Below, one piece after another: positions 1 to 12,019 of a stretch of 64,000 bases of DNA. Both the position numbers and the translations under genes were made by a program. The notes beneath the pieces were generated by a model. It was not told where the DNA came from, searched no databases, and saw only the letters and a program-made list of their open reading frames with translations. Position 1 is the stretch's first letter, and each line of letters opens with the position of its first letter. The DNA comes from Jacaranda mimosifolia (lineage: Eukaryota; Streptophyta; Magnoliopsida; Lamiales; Bignoniaceae), in NCBI GenBank assembly GCA_018894105.1, contig CM032128.1, forward strand, positions 13,993,001 to 14,057,000. The letters are read 5' to 3'.

Positions 1-1071
1 GATTTGCCAAATCTCAATCTGGTAGTAAGCAGGGCACTGTAACTTGAGTTAGAGTTGCAGGAAATTCGAAAGATTAAAGATAAGGGACACAAGGAAAAGA
101 TACACTTTGAGGGATAGAGTGATATCGAAAGAAAGCAACCGAGACTCCAGGTTGAAAGTACTGCCTAATGAGCCCCCAAATCAGTGAGGCTACAAATTTA
201 GCTCAAGGAATGACATAGAAACAATGTGGATTCTGCAAGGGATTTAACTATGAGGAGTCTGGATGTTGGAAGAAGCAAAGCAAGTGTATAGGTTGCAATA
301 GCGACCAACACTTCTTGAAAGATTGCCCCAAGAGGAAGGGTCCAACACCAGCCAGGAAAAGGAAAACATGTGGCTTAAGGTTTTATATAAGTTCTTGAAT
401 GTCGGATGAGAGGCCGATACCGCATATTTTGACTTTATACCCAAGCAGAGTCTAAGGAGCAGCAAAAGTATCATTTGTGACTTTACCGAGTATATTTAGT
501 TTTGTGAACCTGTAGCTAGTCCTTGGGAATGTATGACTTATTATGAAGTTTAGTATGTTAAGTTTGAACCTAACTACTCTTTAATGTAAATGTTATGTAA
601 GCATGAACCTGGGATATTATTAGTCGCTTATTGCTAATGATTTTGTGATCTATTAAATAATGGCATGCTCTCAATCATGGTGAAATTTGAGATCTTTTGG
701 GTATAGAGACAAGATGTGATGACGTGCATAAGGATTACCTTATCGAAAAGAAGCATAAGATGCTCAGTGCTTTTATGGGATCACTCACAAGGTTTAAAAC
801 CCATTACTAGGATAGTTTAACCTACTTTCTAAATGTTCGACCGTGGAAATCAAGCGAAAACTTTAAGTGACAACGGATAACGAAATCATGATTTTTGGGA
901 TTCTAGACAACTCCAAAAAAATAAGGTGGCACCATGTGCGTTAGTAAAAATGGGTATGTTGAGAAAACCTAGATAATGGAGATTTTTAAACCGCGTATAC
1001 ACTGCTTTTAACCGAAGTCTTCAAGTTGAAGATGAGAATCTGGGGACCAAATTCTTTTTGGGCAAGAGATC
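1..1071 (+). mobile_element. Ty3/gypsy internal remnant with gag zinc-knuckle
   Basis: A decayed gypsy internal region lies directly before an LTR. Around 223-345 the plus strand reads through a gag nucleocapsid-like segment with two cysteine clusters: CGFC...GCW, then CIGC...HFLKDCP followed by KRK. This is the paired CCHC knuckle arrangement of plant gypsy gag. Stop codons and frame breaks surround it, and no protease, RT or integrase can be read before the LTR at 1072, so pol appears to be deleted. The last bases before the LTR (about 1040-1071) are where a polypurine tract should be, but the tract is weak. The element continues beyond the left edge. Class assignment rests mainly on the adjacent LTR and on the knuckle. 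Confidence 0.6.
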
Positions 1072-2639
1072 TGTAACACCCCTAGAAATTGTATTATTGA
1101 TATTATTTATTTAATAATATTTTTATAAGTTTTTAATGGATTTTATTTAATTTTAAAAGTTTTGTGGCAAATCGCAAGTTGAAGAAACCTTGATTGACTG
1201 ATATTGAAGAGTTTTGTGGCTCTAATTAGAAATACTTTTGTCTAAGGGGTAAATGTTTGGCTCTATATAAGTCCAAGGATTGAAATTGAAGTTGGTCAAA
1301 CTTTGGAGGACTTAGTCAAAAACTGTATTACACTTATAGGAGTTAATCTGCGAATAAGAAAAGATCAATTTTATAAATATTGAATTTTCAATTTCACTCC
1401 CCATTTTCATTTGCTTCTCCACCGAAACCCACCATCTCTCTCTCCAGCCACTTCCTCCGGCGACTGGCAAAACCCACCAAACTTTGCACCAACCTCTTCA
1501 TCCCTTCACCCTGAACTTGTACATACCTTCTTCTTGCAAAACCACCCAGCAGAACGTCGGAAAAAAGAGCTCGATGGCGGCCAGTTTCCTCAATGATGGG
1601 TTTCTCAGTTCCGGCGATGAAGCTTGGATTTAATTACTAGTTTTTGTAGCCCTCAACTCAAGGATTGCATTGGCAGCTTTGGATTGAAGAATGGCAGGGT
1701 AATGGAGGAGAAATTGAAGAAAAATAGGGTGGCAGCGAGTGGTGGTGCTATGGTGTCGGAGCTGAAATAAGAAGCCTTCCCGACAGCAGACAGCGAACGG
1801 CGGCCGTGGGGCGGTGGCGACACTAGGACAGTTTTTGCATCTCAACATGGTGGTCGCATGCACAAAGTTTGAGCGTCGAGATTACATTTCGATAACAGGA
1901 TATTAGGTAAAAATGAGAAACTTGTGTTAAAGTTATATGCGTGTATATGTATATGCATCCAAACCTTACGATGTATCGTATAAACATAGAATACTCGAAT
2001 TGATCGGGAAATTAAGTCATACATATAATTACATAAAGTAATGGACCTAAATTTTGTTATATCGCGCAATAATCTTGATTAATTAGGTAATTAGATGAAG
2101 AAAATCCTCACTTTATGAATTTGGAACCTAAGTGGCGATAATTGGGTTAATTAAGATGATACAGAACCAAGACTTGGGTCATGCATATACCATTATAAGT
2201 TTAATGGACTCGAATTTGTGTTATCATGTGATAAAGTTGAGTCAATTAGGTAATTAGTTTCTAATTTTGTATAAATTAGTACTAGGTGGTGAATTTGGAC
2301 TATTAATAATAGTTACACTAATATAATTGGCTTTATGTAACGTTACAAGATTAATTCTATAATTAAGGACCCAATTGTATCTCTTTATCGGAACTAATGT
2401 AAAACCCAAGAATATTTTCCGTAATAATGGCATAATTAGGAATAATACCTATTGATCATGTTGAGACTAATTACTGAGGAATAGTACCAATAGTATAATG
2501 ACAAGTTTTAGACTGCTATTAGTATGATTTTGATTATGAGGACAATAGGGATTTTGACAGAAACCCCTTTCTTCTGATTAGATGACGAGGAATAGAATTT
2601 CACCGACTAGTAGATTAGAGTAGCTCTCGCATTTTGTGA

Positions 2640-3125
2640 TTTTAAGGTGAGGGTCTACCGCTCTGATAATTGACTTGATTATAGCTTACTCGTTAATTTT
2701 TGTGCCCTATGAAGATCCATCGATCTGGTAATTATTTTAGTAAAGCAATTGCATCGTGATTGAATCCTGTGAGGTTCCATTATTCTAATACATGTCTTTC
2801 ACTATCGTTATCTTTTATTGCTGATTTTTGAACCTGGTGAGGTTCTATTGTCTTGACTATCGCTATCGTTTATTGCTGTGCTACTTTCTAAATCATGTGT
2901 GGTTCTATCACTTGACATCTAAGCTAATTATCGTTATTGTGCTTTCTGAACCAAATGAGGTTCTATTGTCTTGACTATCATTATCGTTTACTGTTGAATT
3001 CTTATCCATGTGAGGTTCTACTGCTTCAGTACTTATATCGATTGAATTGTATCTGTTATTGATTGTTGAAACCCTATAAGGTTCTACCGCTTCGGTAATC
3101 ATTTGTGCACCTTTGTGAGGGTTAA
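2640..3125. repeat. Degenerate minisatellite around GTGAGGTTCTA
   Basis: The motif (G)TGAGGTTCTA(T/C) followed by a pyrimidine-rich stretch and a TTATCG tract recurs roughly every 60-80 bases (for example near 2770, 2838, 2955, 3010 and 3075). It lies inside the gypsy LTR. It has no coding sense. Confidence 0.6.
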
Positions 3126-3374
3126 TCTCATTTGAACTCGTAAATTATATCAGTTAATCATTTGTATACCCTGTGACAGTTTGTTCAGCTATTCGTACCT
3201 TAATTTGAATTGATCATTTTCGTTCTGATGCCCAGAACATGTCGTTTTCATATTCGATATCGATCAGAATAAATTCATTCTGCTATCACATGTTTGGCCT
3301 CGTTAGCTTACATGATTTGTTTCTATATTGTTAATTCGCCATGTCAGCTTATTTGAATCGTGCTGATAAGTTGA

Positions 3375-3700
3375 TCATAGCTGTTATGCTCGGGACGTAC
3401 CGTTAAGTCTGTTAAATTATTCCCAGCCGTTAAGCTTGGGACATGCGAACATGTTTGGAATGATAGAAATAAGGAAAATTGATAAGCTTGATATGTTGAT
3501 CCCAGCTGTTAAGCTTGAGACGTGCTGTTATGGCAAGCCGTTATGTGCATCCCAACGATTAAGCTCGAGAAGAGCCATTATGTGAATCCCAACTGTTGAG
3601 CTCAGGATGAGCTGTTATGTGGATCCCATCTGTTAAGCTTGGGACATGTTGTTATGTTGATCCCAACCGTTGAGCTTAGGACGTGTTGTTATGATCGATT
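3375..3700. repeat. Approx. 45-bp tandem repeat array in the LTR
   Basis: Units containing 'GATCCCA(G/A)C(T/C)GTTAAGCT' followed by 'GGGACATG' or a close variant and GTTATG repeat six or more times, at spacing of about 40-60 bases. Copies differ by several bases. The array lies inside the LTR and accounts for part of its extra length relative to the copy at 26-29 kb. Confidence 0.65.
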
Positions 3701-5285
3701 TAACTGGAAACTGTTATTGATTGGAAATTGTTATCGATTGTTTTGTTATCAATTGTACTATTATTGATTGTATTGTTATCAATTATTTTACTATCTGACT
3801 GTTATGTTATCTAATTGATTTGTTTTGCTATTTGACTGCCCTATTATTTAACTGTTCTGTTACTATTCTGTTATCGAACCGTTATTGTCAAGCTGTTATG
3901 CTTAAGCCGTTGAACTTTTAATCAGTTGTTTGGTATAAGAAGAATCAGATATGCATGTTGTTTTTAAATTCATTGAAATGCATATACTATTGGGATTGCT
4001 ATTCTTAATTGTACTCTGCTCAAGGAGCAATAGGGCTGGAGTGGTTTCCCAGTCTAGATCAAGTTGATGTTTCGGGCCATATGAGCCAACAGTAATTCCT
4101 CTCAACTGTGATCGGTTGAGATGTCCCTAAACCTCCCGTGCAAGATCAGTATAGATGATCGGGCCCAACGGTCATAGTTTTCAAACTAGCATTGATTAAT
4201 AGTTGAACCATTAACATTTTTATTCTGGCATATTCATGTTTTCTTTGTTTTCATGCCAATTGTACTCTGTTAAATTACTAATTCTTCAACAAATCCATGA
4301 GTAACTACTCATTATCCTTCGTTGAGTCCTTAAGACTCACGCTTCTATGTATTTCTTGATTTTCCTAGATAGGATTCGATGATGGACTTGAGCTTCAGGC
4401 TTGGACTTGAGCTTCAGGCTTGGACTAGAGGATATATTTGGTAATGGGATAAGTGCTTGAACATGCTTACAGAATCACTTGGACATCAGGCCTTGACTTG
4501 GAGAGGTTATGACATGTTAAGTTGAGTTGAAGATTTGCAACATATATAAACTGTGGTGAATAATATTAGACGACTGGTTTTTATGTTTTATGTTTATGGT
4601 ATCTTAGTGGTGCCGCTTTAAGTTTAAAGCATGTTGTTTTCCTTGGAGATTGTGAAAAAAATTTATGAGCCCATCGAATATGAAGTCTGAATGACTTAAG
4701 ACTGATCAAAGCAGCACCTCGGCCCGAAGTAAGCACCTCTCAGATGGGGCGCTTCATAATGTTACTTTTCAAAACTCAGAAGGATATATGTATAGTAATG
4801 TATGATATGATACTTCTTTTCAATATACACTGCACTATTACTGTATTCCACTACGCACAAAAAATGATTTATTTTGTTTCCTAATACAAGAAAACATGCA
4901 CTTTATGATTTTAATGCTTCTAGACTAGCAATTAAATTCGATGATCAACTGATTACTATTACAAATAATGTTACTATTACTATTAGTTTGATCCAACTTG
5001 GTTTGGATGCGCGAGGGACTTCACCGGGCATCAGTGGCCTTGCCAGTTGAACCTCAAGCCTCCATGGCCTAATCCCCCCACTACACAACAAAAGTCATTT
5101 GTGGATGAGATGGGTCATAGGAATTTTCAAGGACGCTCGAGCACTATATTGGTAAGGTGGCACCTTGCCCGGAGCGATAAGAGACTATTACAGTGGGAGT
5201 CATAAGATTGACTGGCTACAGAAAACACTAATTGGTCATCGCATTTAAGTTGTTAGTCTAGAAAACTGTTTATTAAACTCATAAC

Positions 5286-5515
5286 TTGTTACTGCTTGAC
5301 TATTTATAAAATTCTTAATTTGTTACTACTTGACTGTTTACAAAATTCTTGACTTGTTACGGCTTGACTATTTATAAAATTCTTGATTTGTTACTGCCTG
5401 ACTATTTAAAAAGAAATTCACTTGTGTTTTTCTCGAGTATTTTCACTATATAATTTCTCAAATATTTTCACTATACAAACTCTTGAATATTTTCACTGCA
5501 CAAATCTTGTTAAAT
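5286..5515. repeat. 34-bp tandem repeat x4 and a TATTTTCACTA repeat
   Basis: TTGTTACT(G/A)C(T/C)TGACT plus a TTTATAAAATTCTT spacer recurs four times from 5286 with a period of about 34 bases. It is followed by three copies of a roughly 30-bp unit containing AATATTTTCACTATA. Both arrays lie in the 3' part of the gypsy LTR. Confidence 0.6.
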
Positions 5516-5913
5516 TTATGAACTCACTTGGCACTCACTGAGTCTTTTGTTCACACTCTTTTCTTTTCTGTAACTTCCTTCTGACAGACCTAATCCTTAG
5601 CCCTAGTGAGGATGTTGACCTGCTTCTAATGAGAATCGAAATTGAAGGTTTTCTTTTAGACTGAGTACTTTGCAGTATCTTTAACTTTATTGTCGTGCTG
5701 GCAAATTAGTTCTTCTCCTTTAATGATTTTCCAGTTTAGGGAAGAATATTAGACATTTTGAGTTTCTATGTTGCTAGAATTATTTGAATTATTATGAATG
5801 TTGGAGTTTTTTTTATTTAAGATCATGATTTTAGATAACTAATATATTTTTATTTGGGATTGAGTTTCACGCCTCGAGACTAGTATACATGGTTCGATTT
5901 TTGGGGTGTGACA

Positions 5914-7988
5914 AGTTTCGAGCCGACATAAACAAAGGTCCACATCGCATAGGTTCCATACCACATAGCAAATTGTTATAATCAACATGATTATGCAAAA
6001 TATATTTATACATATTAAGGATTGTAATGTAATCCCCCATACTAAAGAATATTTTAAATCTTAAACATAAGTAGACCACTCACTTTGCACTATTATTATA
6101 AAGTTAAGTAGAAAAGGCATAAGTTTAACATTTTTCCTCTTCTCTTCTTCCTCTAATATTACCTCTCTTCCTCTACTATTTTCTTAACCCATAAAGCAAG
6201 TATGTCTTCAAATATTTTCCAACATATATATTGCCAATTTTTGTAGCTCGCAAATAAATTTCCACTAACATATAATTAAAACACTACTATATTACATTCT
6301 TAAATAAAATGACATCTAAACATTCTTAAATTTAAATAATATCACTTCATATTCTTCAATTAAAATGCCATCACTTCTATACTACTAAAATAATATGTAC
6401 CTCTTCACATTCTTGAAATAGATGACACCACTCCATATTATCCCTTTCAACCTATAATAATGATCATAAATAATAAATAAAATCGACTAATTTCTATATT
6501 TAACAATATATTAAATTAGTTATATTTTTATTTTTATTTTTTTTGGCATTACAAAATGCGATGCACTTGCAGAGCAGAGATCTGCTCAACAGTACACTAA
6601 GAGAGATTGGAAGATGAGGGAGTGTGTGAGATATGGGAATCCTGCAAGATAAGAGAGAGAAAAAATGTGAGAATCTCTAAACAGTAGATGGGGTATAGGG
6701 CTGTGGGATATGTTTGTAGATTTTTTCCAAAGACCTAGCATGGGTCTCACAACCAATCATGGGTTCGCGCATACCTCACATCTTCAAGACAAGAGATATG
6801 AGATTGCTCTCACAAGCAATCACAAACCAAATTGTCAGGCCTTATGATCAGCTAGGGTGGGTGTCTAAATTTGGTAATTCAGGTACAGAGCTAATTGATT
6901 ATTACTCAGATGGGATAGGTTTTTTTCAAAACAAATTACGAGTCATGTACTTAATACCCGAACAAATTTCAAAGTGGATATCGAATATGAGGTACTACCC
7001 AATCAAGTAGTTTGGATACACGACTTGAATTATATCTATTATATAATATATATTTATTATCATAATATATATGTATTGAATGTATTTTAAAGAGGCTAAA
7101 CTTGGCCTCTCACCTTGTTATAACAGAGGTCAAACTTTGGCCTTTTTATTTTAGGTTGAATTTGAACTTGCCAGGTACTTGACATATTTGGGTACCCAAA
7201 ATGTTGGGCACACCAAAAGTTCAAGTCAGTGTTGGATACCTAGTTTGAAATACAAACCCAAGCTATTAAATCCAAATGCTCACTCCTACTAATAGGTATG
7301 CTAGCTTTTGAGATTCTCAATCCGAGGATAGATTAGGCTCGAATCACAACTTTCACCAATTGAGTCTACATGGCATATAAATTAGTGCCACATGGAGCCA
7401 TGTCATTGGACTTTTCCCCAGTCGCTTGTGTGGCATTTGACACAACACTCTATTTGCCACTTCAAGAGAAAAATAGACTACTCCTCACTAAATAATATAA
7501 AGTTACACATCAGAAATTCAAAATTACACAGCATGCAAAATAAAGAATGAAAAGAAGAGAATTTCCACCATCTCCCTAAATGAAATTGCAGGACTTCAAA
7601 AAAATTTCTCTTCAATTAACCCTAGTTTCTGCCAAGATAAAATCAAAAGATACATTACATAAAATCTCAATCAAGCTTACAAAGATCACTTCAACATTGA
7701 AAACTAGAGCTCAAGTTTGGGAGTGACAGAATGTCTAGTATGTGACCACCAATCAATTGCTATTGTGGAAATGCCGCTATCCTCCACATGTCTTGGATGG
7801 ACAAAAGTTTATGTAGAAGGATTCAAACATGTGTAGAGAAATATTGGTGCATGTTCCTTCTTTCAATAGATAGACAAACCACCGTGTGGAAGAGCGAAGT
7901 AAGTCATTCTGGGGCTTCTCCAGTGACTCACTAGGATAGAGATCAAAATTAGTATTATAGAGAAGGAGAGTGCCAACTTAAGTGAAAG
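5914..7988. other. Gene-free AT-rich spacer
   Basis: No open frame longer than about 83 codons and no recognisable domain is present. The stretch holds T/A-rich microsatellite-like sequence at 6470-6545 and a purine-rich patch at 6590-6680. Nothing here supports a gene. Confidence 0.6.
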
Positions 7989-9037
7989 TAGAGGTGTAAA
8001 CGAATGCTAAACAGATTGAATACACTATATCTGCATCTGTATTTGTATTCGTATCGAGTAACTTTCCTAATATTCGTATCCTATCCATAACTAACAGATA
8101 TGTAGGTAATGATATCTGAATTTATATCAAATGGATATTAAATGAAGTCAATTATATTATATTTGATTATAATTATACAATATATTATATTCAATTATAA
8201 TTATCTATAGCTGAATCCAATTATAATTTTTTTTGTATGTTCATATTTGATTGTAATTATTTGAATATCCTAATATATCAAATATCAAATCTATTAACTT
8301 ATAACATAATACATTATTTACCAATATAAAAAATAATTTAAATTAAAATTTTGAAATAATAATACTACATAATAAAATTATGATTAATATATTTCACATT
8401 ATATATGATATATATATAAAAATATTTTAAACAATAAATGTCTCTCTAGCGAGTCAATAATTTTATTGCCTTATTTTAAAATAAAAGGATTAATTATCCT
8501 TGATCTAGTTTTTTTTTTTTAGTTAATATTTATTTCATAATCAATTAACATTGTAGCACTATTAATATTAACAATGATGACAGCTAAGGAATTGTAAAAT
8601 CACGCAACAATAACTTTATGTTGATTAATTAACTTCACCCTTCATATAGTGATCCTTCAATTTTTTCTCAATATTATTATATTTTCTAAATTTATCATTT
8701 TTTTCCCAACTCTTTAATTATATATACATATATATGTTATGAGATTTTATATTGAACAAATACAAATAATATATTATGCATAATGATATGTTATATACAA
8801 TGATTTTTTAAATATTATTTAGTATATCTAAAACAGATGAAAAATTAGAATGTATTATATAATAATTTTAAAAATATTTATTAGATAAGAATATCATATG
8901 TAATTAATTATATTGATCGAATATGTTGTTATCATATTTGTATCTATTTGTAGTTGAACACATGCAGTTAATACTTTGTATTAACGAATATGAATTTGAA
9001 CGGTAATTGAATTTTTGAATATTCATTGATAACCCTA
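7989..9037. mobile_element. hAT-type nonautonomous element, family A copy 1
   Basis: The left end reads TAGAGGTGTAAACG and the right end ...AACCCTA, a degraded inverted repeat. The flanking octamers AGTGAAAG (7981-7988) and ATGGAAAG (9038-9045) match at 6 of 8 positions, consistent with an aged 8-bp hAT target duplication. The interior is very AT-rich with subterminal motifs resembling TATCCGTATTCG. It has no transposase frame. A second family member lies at 22285-23099 with the same ends and the same subterminal sequence, which supports a mobile origin. Confidence 0.75.
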
Positions 9038-9130
9038 ATGGAAAGTAAAGAAAATAAAATTTTTGTTTGTTGGATGTTTGGTGCTTGCAATTCGGACGCT
9101 TTGAAATTGATTGCTAGAGATGTTGAAAGA

Positions 9131-9231
9131 AGGATTTTGGATGTATTTTTATCTTCTTCCTCATTGTTCTCATTATTTAGGATTTTGGATGTATTTTTAT
9201 CTTCTTCCTCATTGTTTTCATTATTTAGGAT
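9131..9231. repeat. 48-bp tandem duplication
   Basis: A 48-base unit beginning AGGATTTTGGATG occurs twice head to tail, from 9131 and from 9179, with a single T/C difference. The frame stays open through both copies in a short 93-codon reading frame (9026-9307), but that frame matches no known protein and begins inside the hAT element. Confidence 0.8.
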
Positions 9232-9309
9232 GGCAATTTTTTTTCTTTTTTTGGTTTGTACCTTAGAAAGAAAGAAAGAAAGATGTACATCTATAATACG
9301 TACTTAATA

Positions 9310-10930
9310 TTATAATAAATGAAGATTTTTAATTGTAGATAATGTGTATTATTTTTAAATTATTAGATTATGCTGAGTGGTGATTGTATGGATTTTAATT
9401 TATTTTTAAATTTTGTTGGATTAGAGTGTTAATTTTGGATTTAAATTTTCTTGGAAAAAGTTGGAAGGTTGGATTTTGTTAAAGGCAATTTTGTAGATTT
9501 TATTTGAAATGCCAAATTTAAAGGCTGCAATAAAACCCCTTTATGTTGAACGCTAGATCTGAAGGTTGCAACAAAACCCCTTGAAGCTAATATATTTTAT
9601 AGCTCACTTTTCAGTGCATATATCCCTGAAGCTAATTCACCTAATACTTTTAAAAAAATCTCTACTTCCAACTCTTATATATCTCTATGCCTTCTAAACA
9701 CCACATTTCCAAAGCAATACCTAATGAAGATAAATAGAATTAAGTGGCATTTTGAAGATAAATTTTCAGCACCTCATACACTCAAAAATCACTATTTGCA
9801 TGAACCTAATACAACCCACCACCTCATACACTCAATACACCTCATACCTCATGCATCTCATACACATCAAATACGCCAAATAAAACCAACAATTAATTGT
9901 AAGGATGAATAGTAGAGCTATGCAACAAAATGCATTAAAAAAAGGGGAATGAAAGGTAGAATTGAAGAAAAATTGCAAGATAGAACGAAGATAAAAATTA
10001 TAAGAAAAACTTTCAAAAAAACATATCACTTTCATTCCATCAAAAAATTTGGCACAAAATGTTCGTAACTTCTGTACACCACCACAACAAAAAAACCACC
10101 AAAATACTCCAGCACATCCAAAAAATTTACATCAAAAAACATAAGCAAATATTATTACAATGTTTCATCAAAACAATATATCAAACTTATCAATAGTCTC
10201 ATTTAAATACACACCAATAAACTTTATTGTGTATTTTTCTTCTTTTTCTTTCCTTTTCATTCGACTCCTTACAATAGAACTTAGGTTGGCCATGGTCACA
10301 TACTTTTGTCCACCCTCCAAGAATATTGACACATGCAATTGAGTGAAAATGCTACTTTGACTATGACTACTAAGTGCCAATAAATGTTGGAGGTGCCCTG
10401 ATATTAACTCTTGCAATCACTCTTTTGACTCCTTAGTGATTTTGATTGCATCAATTCTTCAAATATAGTTGGTCCTAGTTGCACACTAGTAGTTGGAAGA
10501 TGTTTTCTATAAAGGCCTCAGATTCAGGCAGCATAGTCCACTTTTTAGTTTCAAAAACTATTGCAAATTATTTTAATAAGGAAAGGTGGTTGGTTGTGCA
10601 CAAGCTCCTAAATTTACTTCATGTGCTATCTCTTTGTGGGTATGCATAGGAATTTCATCGAGATTCTTGCCCTGCAAAGCAAACAATCATTATATAAATG
10701 GATGAAGATACTTAAAATTTTCAAAGATAGCTAAATAGATATAGTTCACCTTCTTCTTAGCATTATTTATAATCGTTATAGTTCTATTTGTTGATTGCTT
10801 GCTTTCCTCAACTAAAATATATGTTAAGAAAAAAATATCATATTTAGTCAAACTTGAATGCATACACAAGCACGTCAATTATCAATACTCATAAATAAAA
10901 CAATATTTCCTGTCTTATAGGCGTTTCTCC
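9310..10930. other. Gene-free AT-rich stretch
   Basis: Only short unrelated open frames are present. A small imperfect repeat (TGCAA(T/C)AAAACCCCTT) occurs near 9526 and 9567. No gene or transposon boundary was found. Confidence 0.5.
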
Positions 10931-10934
10931 TCAT

Positions 10935-11150
10935 TTATTTTTCATTAGGTATGTTGATACATTATATTTCTCTTGGCCACATATTCCACACTTAACAGCA
11001 GTTTGATGCCTCCTCTTATTCATCTTTATTAGCTGCACCCTTTTTGTTGTTTTTCCTTTCTCAATTGGCTCATCTGTTCCTCTTCTCCTTACCTTCTTGG
11101 GCACCTAGCTTTTTGCAAAATTCTTGGGGCATTAGTGGTATAACCCACTT
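10935..11150 (-). pseudogene. Mutator-like (MuDR) transposase C-terminal remnant
   Basis: On the minus strand a frame ending near 10945 reads VPKKVRRRGTDEP, then a Lys/Arg-rich linker, then KCGICGQEKYN. This is the layout of the C-terminus of plant MURA/MuDR transposases: an RPKK(x)RR basic segment followed by a CCHC zinc knuckle of the form CxxCxxxGHNxxxC. Here the GHN of the knuckle has become KYN and the last cysteine is missing, so the motif is broken. The transposase core is not detectable upstream. The fragment is likely a decayed MULE relic. Confidence 0.6.
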
Positions 11151-11185
11151 TCACCTTATGTATCAGTTCCATATATACCCATAAG

Positions 11186-11885
11186 TGTTAGAATATTGCC
11201 CCGAAAGCCAATTAGATTCGCGTGTAAAACTACTCCACTTGTGATACAATCTTGATTGAATGATATTCCATAAAATGGTCATCTTCATTTTATGTGTTTA
11301 TGATTTCTTCACATATATTTGGTTAAGGCCCTTAAATCATAGAAGACTATGGGACTTGGTCATGCATATATTAGTGATCATGAAACAAGTCTCTATAATG
11401 ATCATTTTAAATATTCTAAGTCATAGAATCTTACGAAATGGGGCATCTAAGATTTAGATAGGCTTGCACTAACGTGCATACTCCAAGGTATTGGATACTG
11501 CCCTATTTTATGGGCAATCTATGTCAGACATGGATGCATGTTAGTGGGTGCTTGTTAGAGAACAAGTTTACTAAAAACCCACTTAGAGAAACCACGAGGT
11601 AGCCATACTAGCATGTCAGTAGTGGCAGATTCTCTAGCTTACGATAGTGCATATAATTAGTCTTTTGATTTGAGGTTCCACAATAACCTTGTATTTAGGT
11701 CCTTGTGCTTTAATTTTATTCCGGTCGCCCGGGACTTAATTTGGGCACAAGCTACCCAAGTATGGATGTTGGTGATCCAAGATGGGATCCATTTAGCCTA
11801 TCTATGAAGAATGGGTTGATCTCTTATGTATTCTAAAATGATCTATTCTAAGAAATTCTTGCTCAAGATAATATGAAAATTTGGA
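11186..11885 (+). mobile_element. Truncated copia LTR, plus orientation
   Basis: The segment begins TGTTAGAATATTGCCCC and runs for about 700 bases as the reverse complement of 13.2-14.05 kb and of 18.5-19.34 kb. It ends abruptly near 11885, just before the outer end of the oppositely oriented LTR at about 12020. It is a 5' piece of an LTR of the same family, probably left by an insertion or an inversion. It has no coding capacity. Confidence 0.65.
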
Positions 11886-12019
11886 GAAATGATCACTTCA
11901 ACACCATACATTAAGTACTTGGAAATCTAGAATCAATCCGTCACATGAATGAATTCACTAAAATCCAAATTTTGGCATGAAAATGGCCTTAATACCACTT
12001 CAAAGCCAATACCACTTAA

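Larger units (their letters stand above)
1072..5913 (+). mobile_element. Long gypsy (Tekay/Del-like) LTR
   Basis: The sequence begins TGTAACACCCC and ends TTGGGGTGTGACA, the TG...CA ends and short inverted termini typical of long chromovirus LTRs. A TATA-like CTATATAAG sits at 1263-1271 followed by CT-rich leader sequence. The 4.8-5.9 kb end is the reverse complement of the first kilobase of the 2,992-bp LTR at 26318-29309, so the two belong to one family in opposite orientation. The five bases on the two sides (AGATC before, AGTTT after) do not match, as expected if this is the 3' LTR of a longer element rather than a solo LTR. The extra length over the other copy is filled by minisatellite arrays. 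Confidence 0.65.

Noticed and set aside
1411..1596. Pro/Ser-rich 61-codon frame as a small protein gene
   Set aside because: It is the CT-rich leader just downstream of the LTR TATA box; typical of LTR R-U5 sequence.
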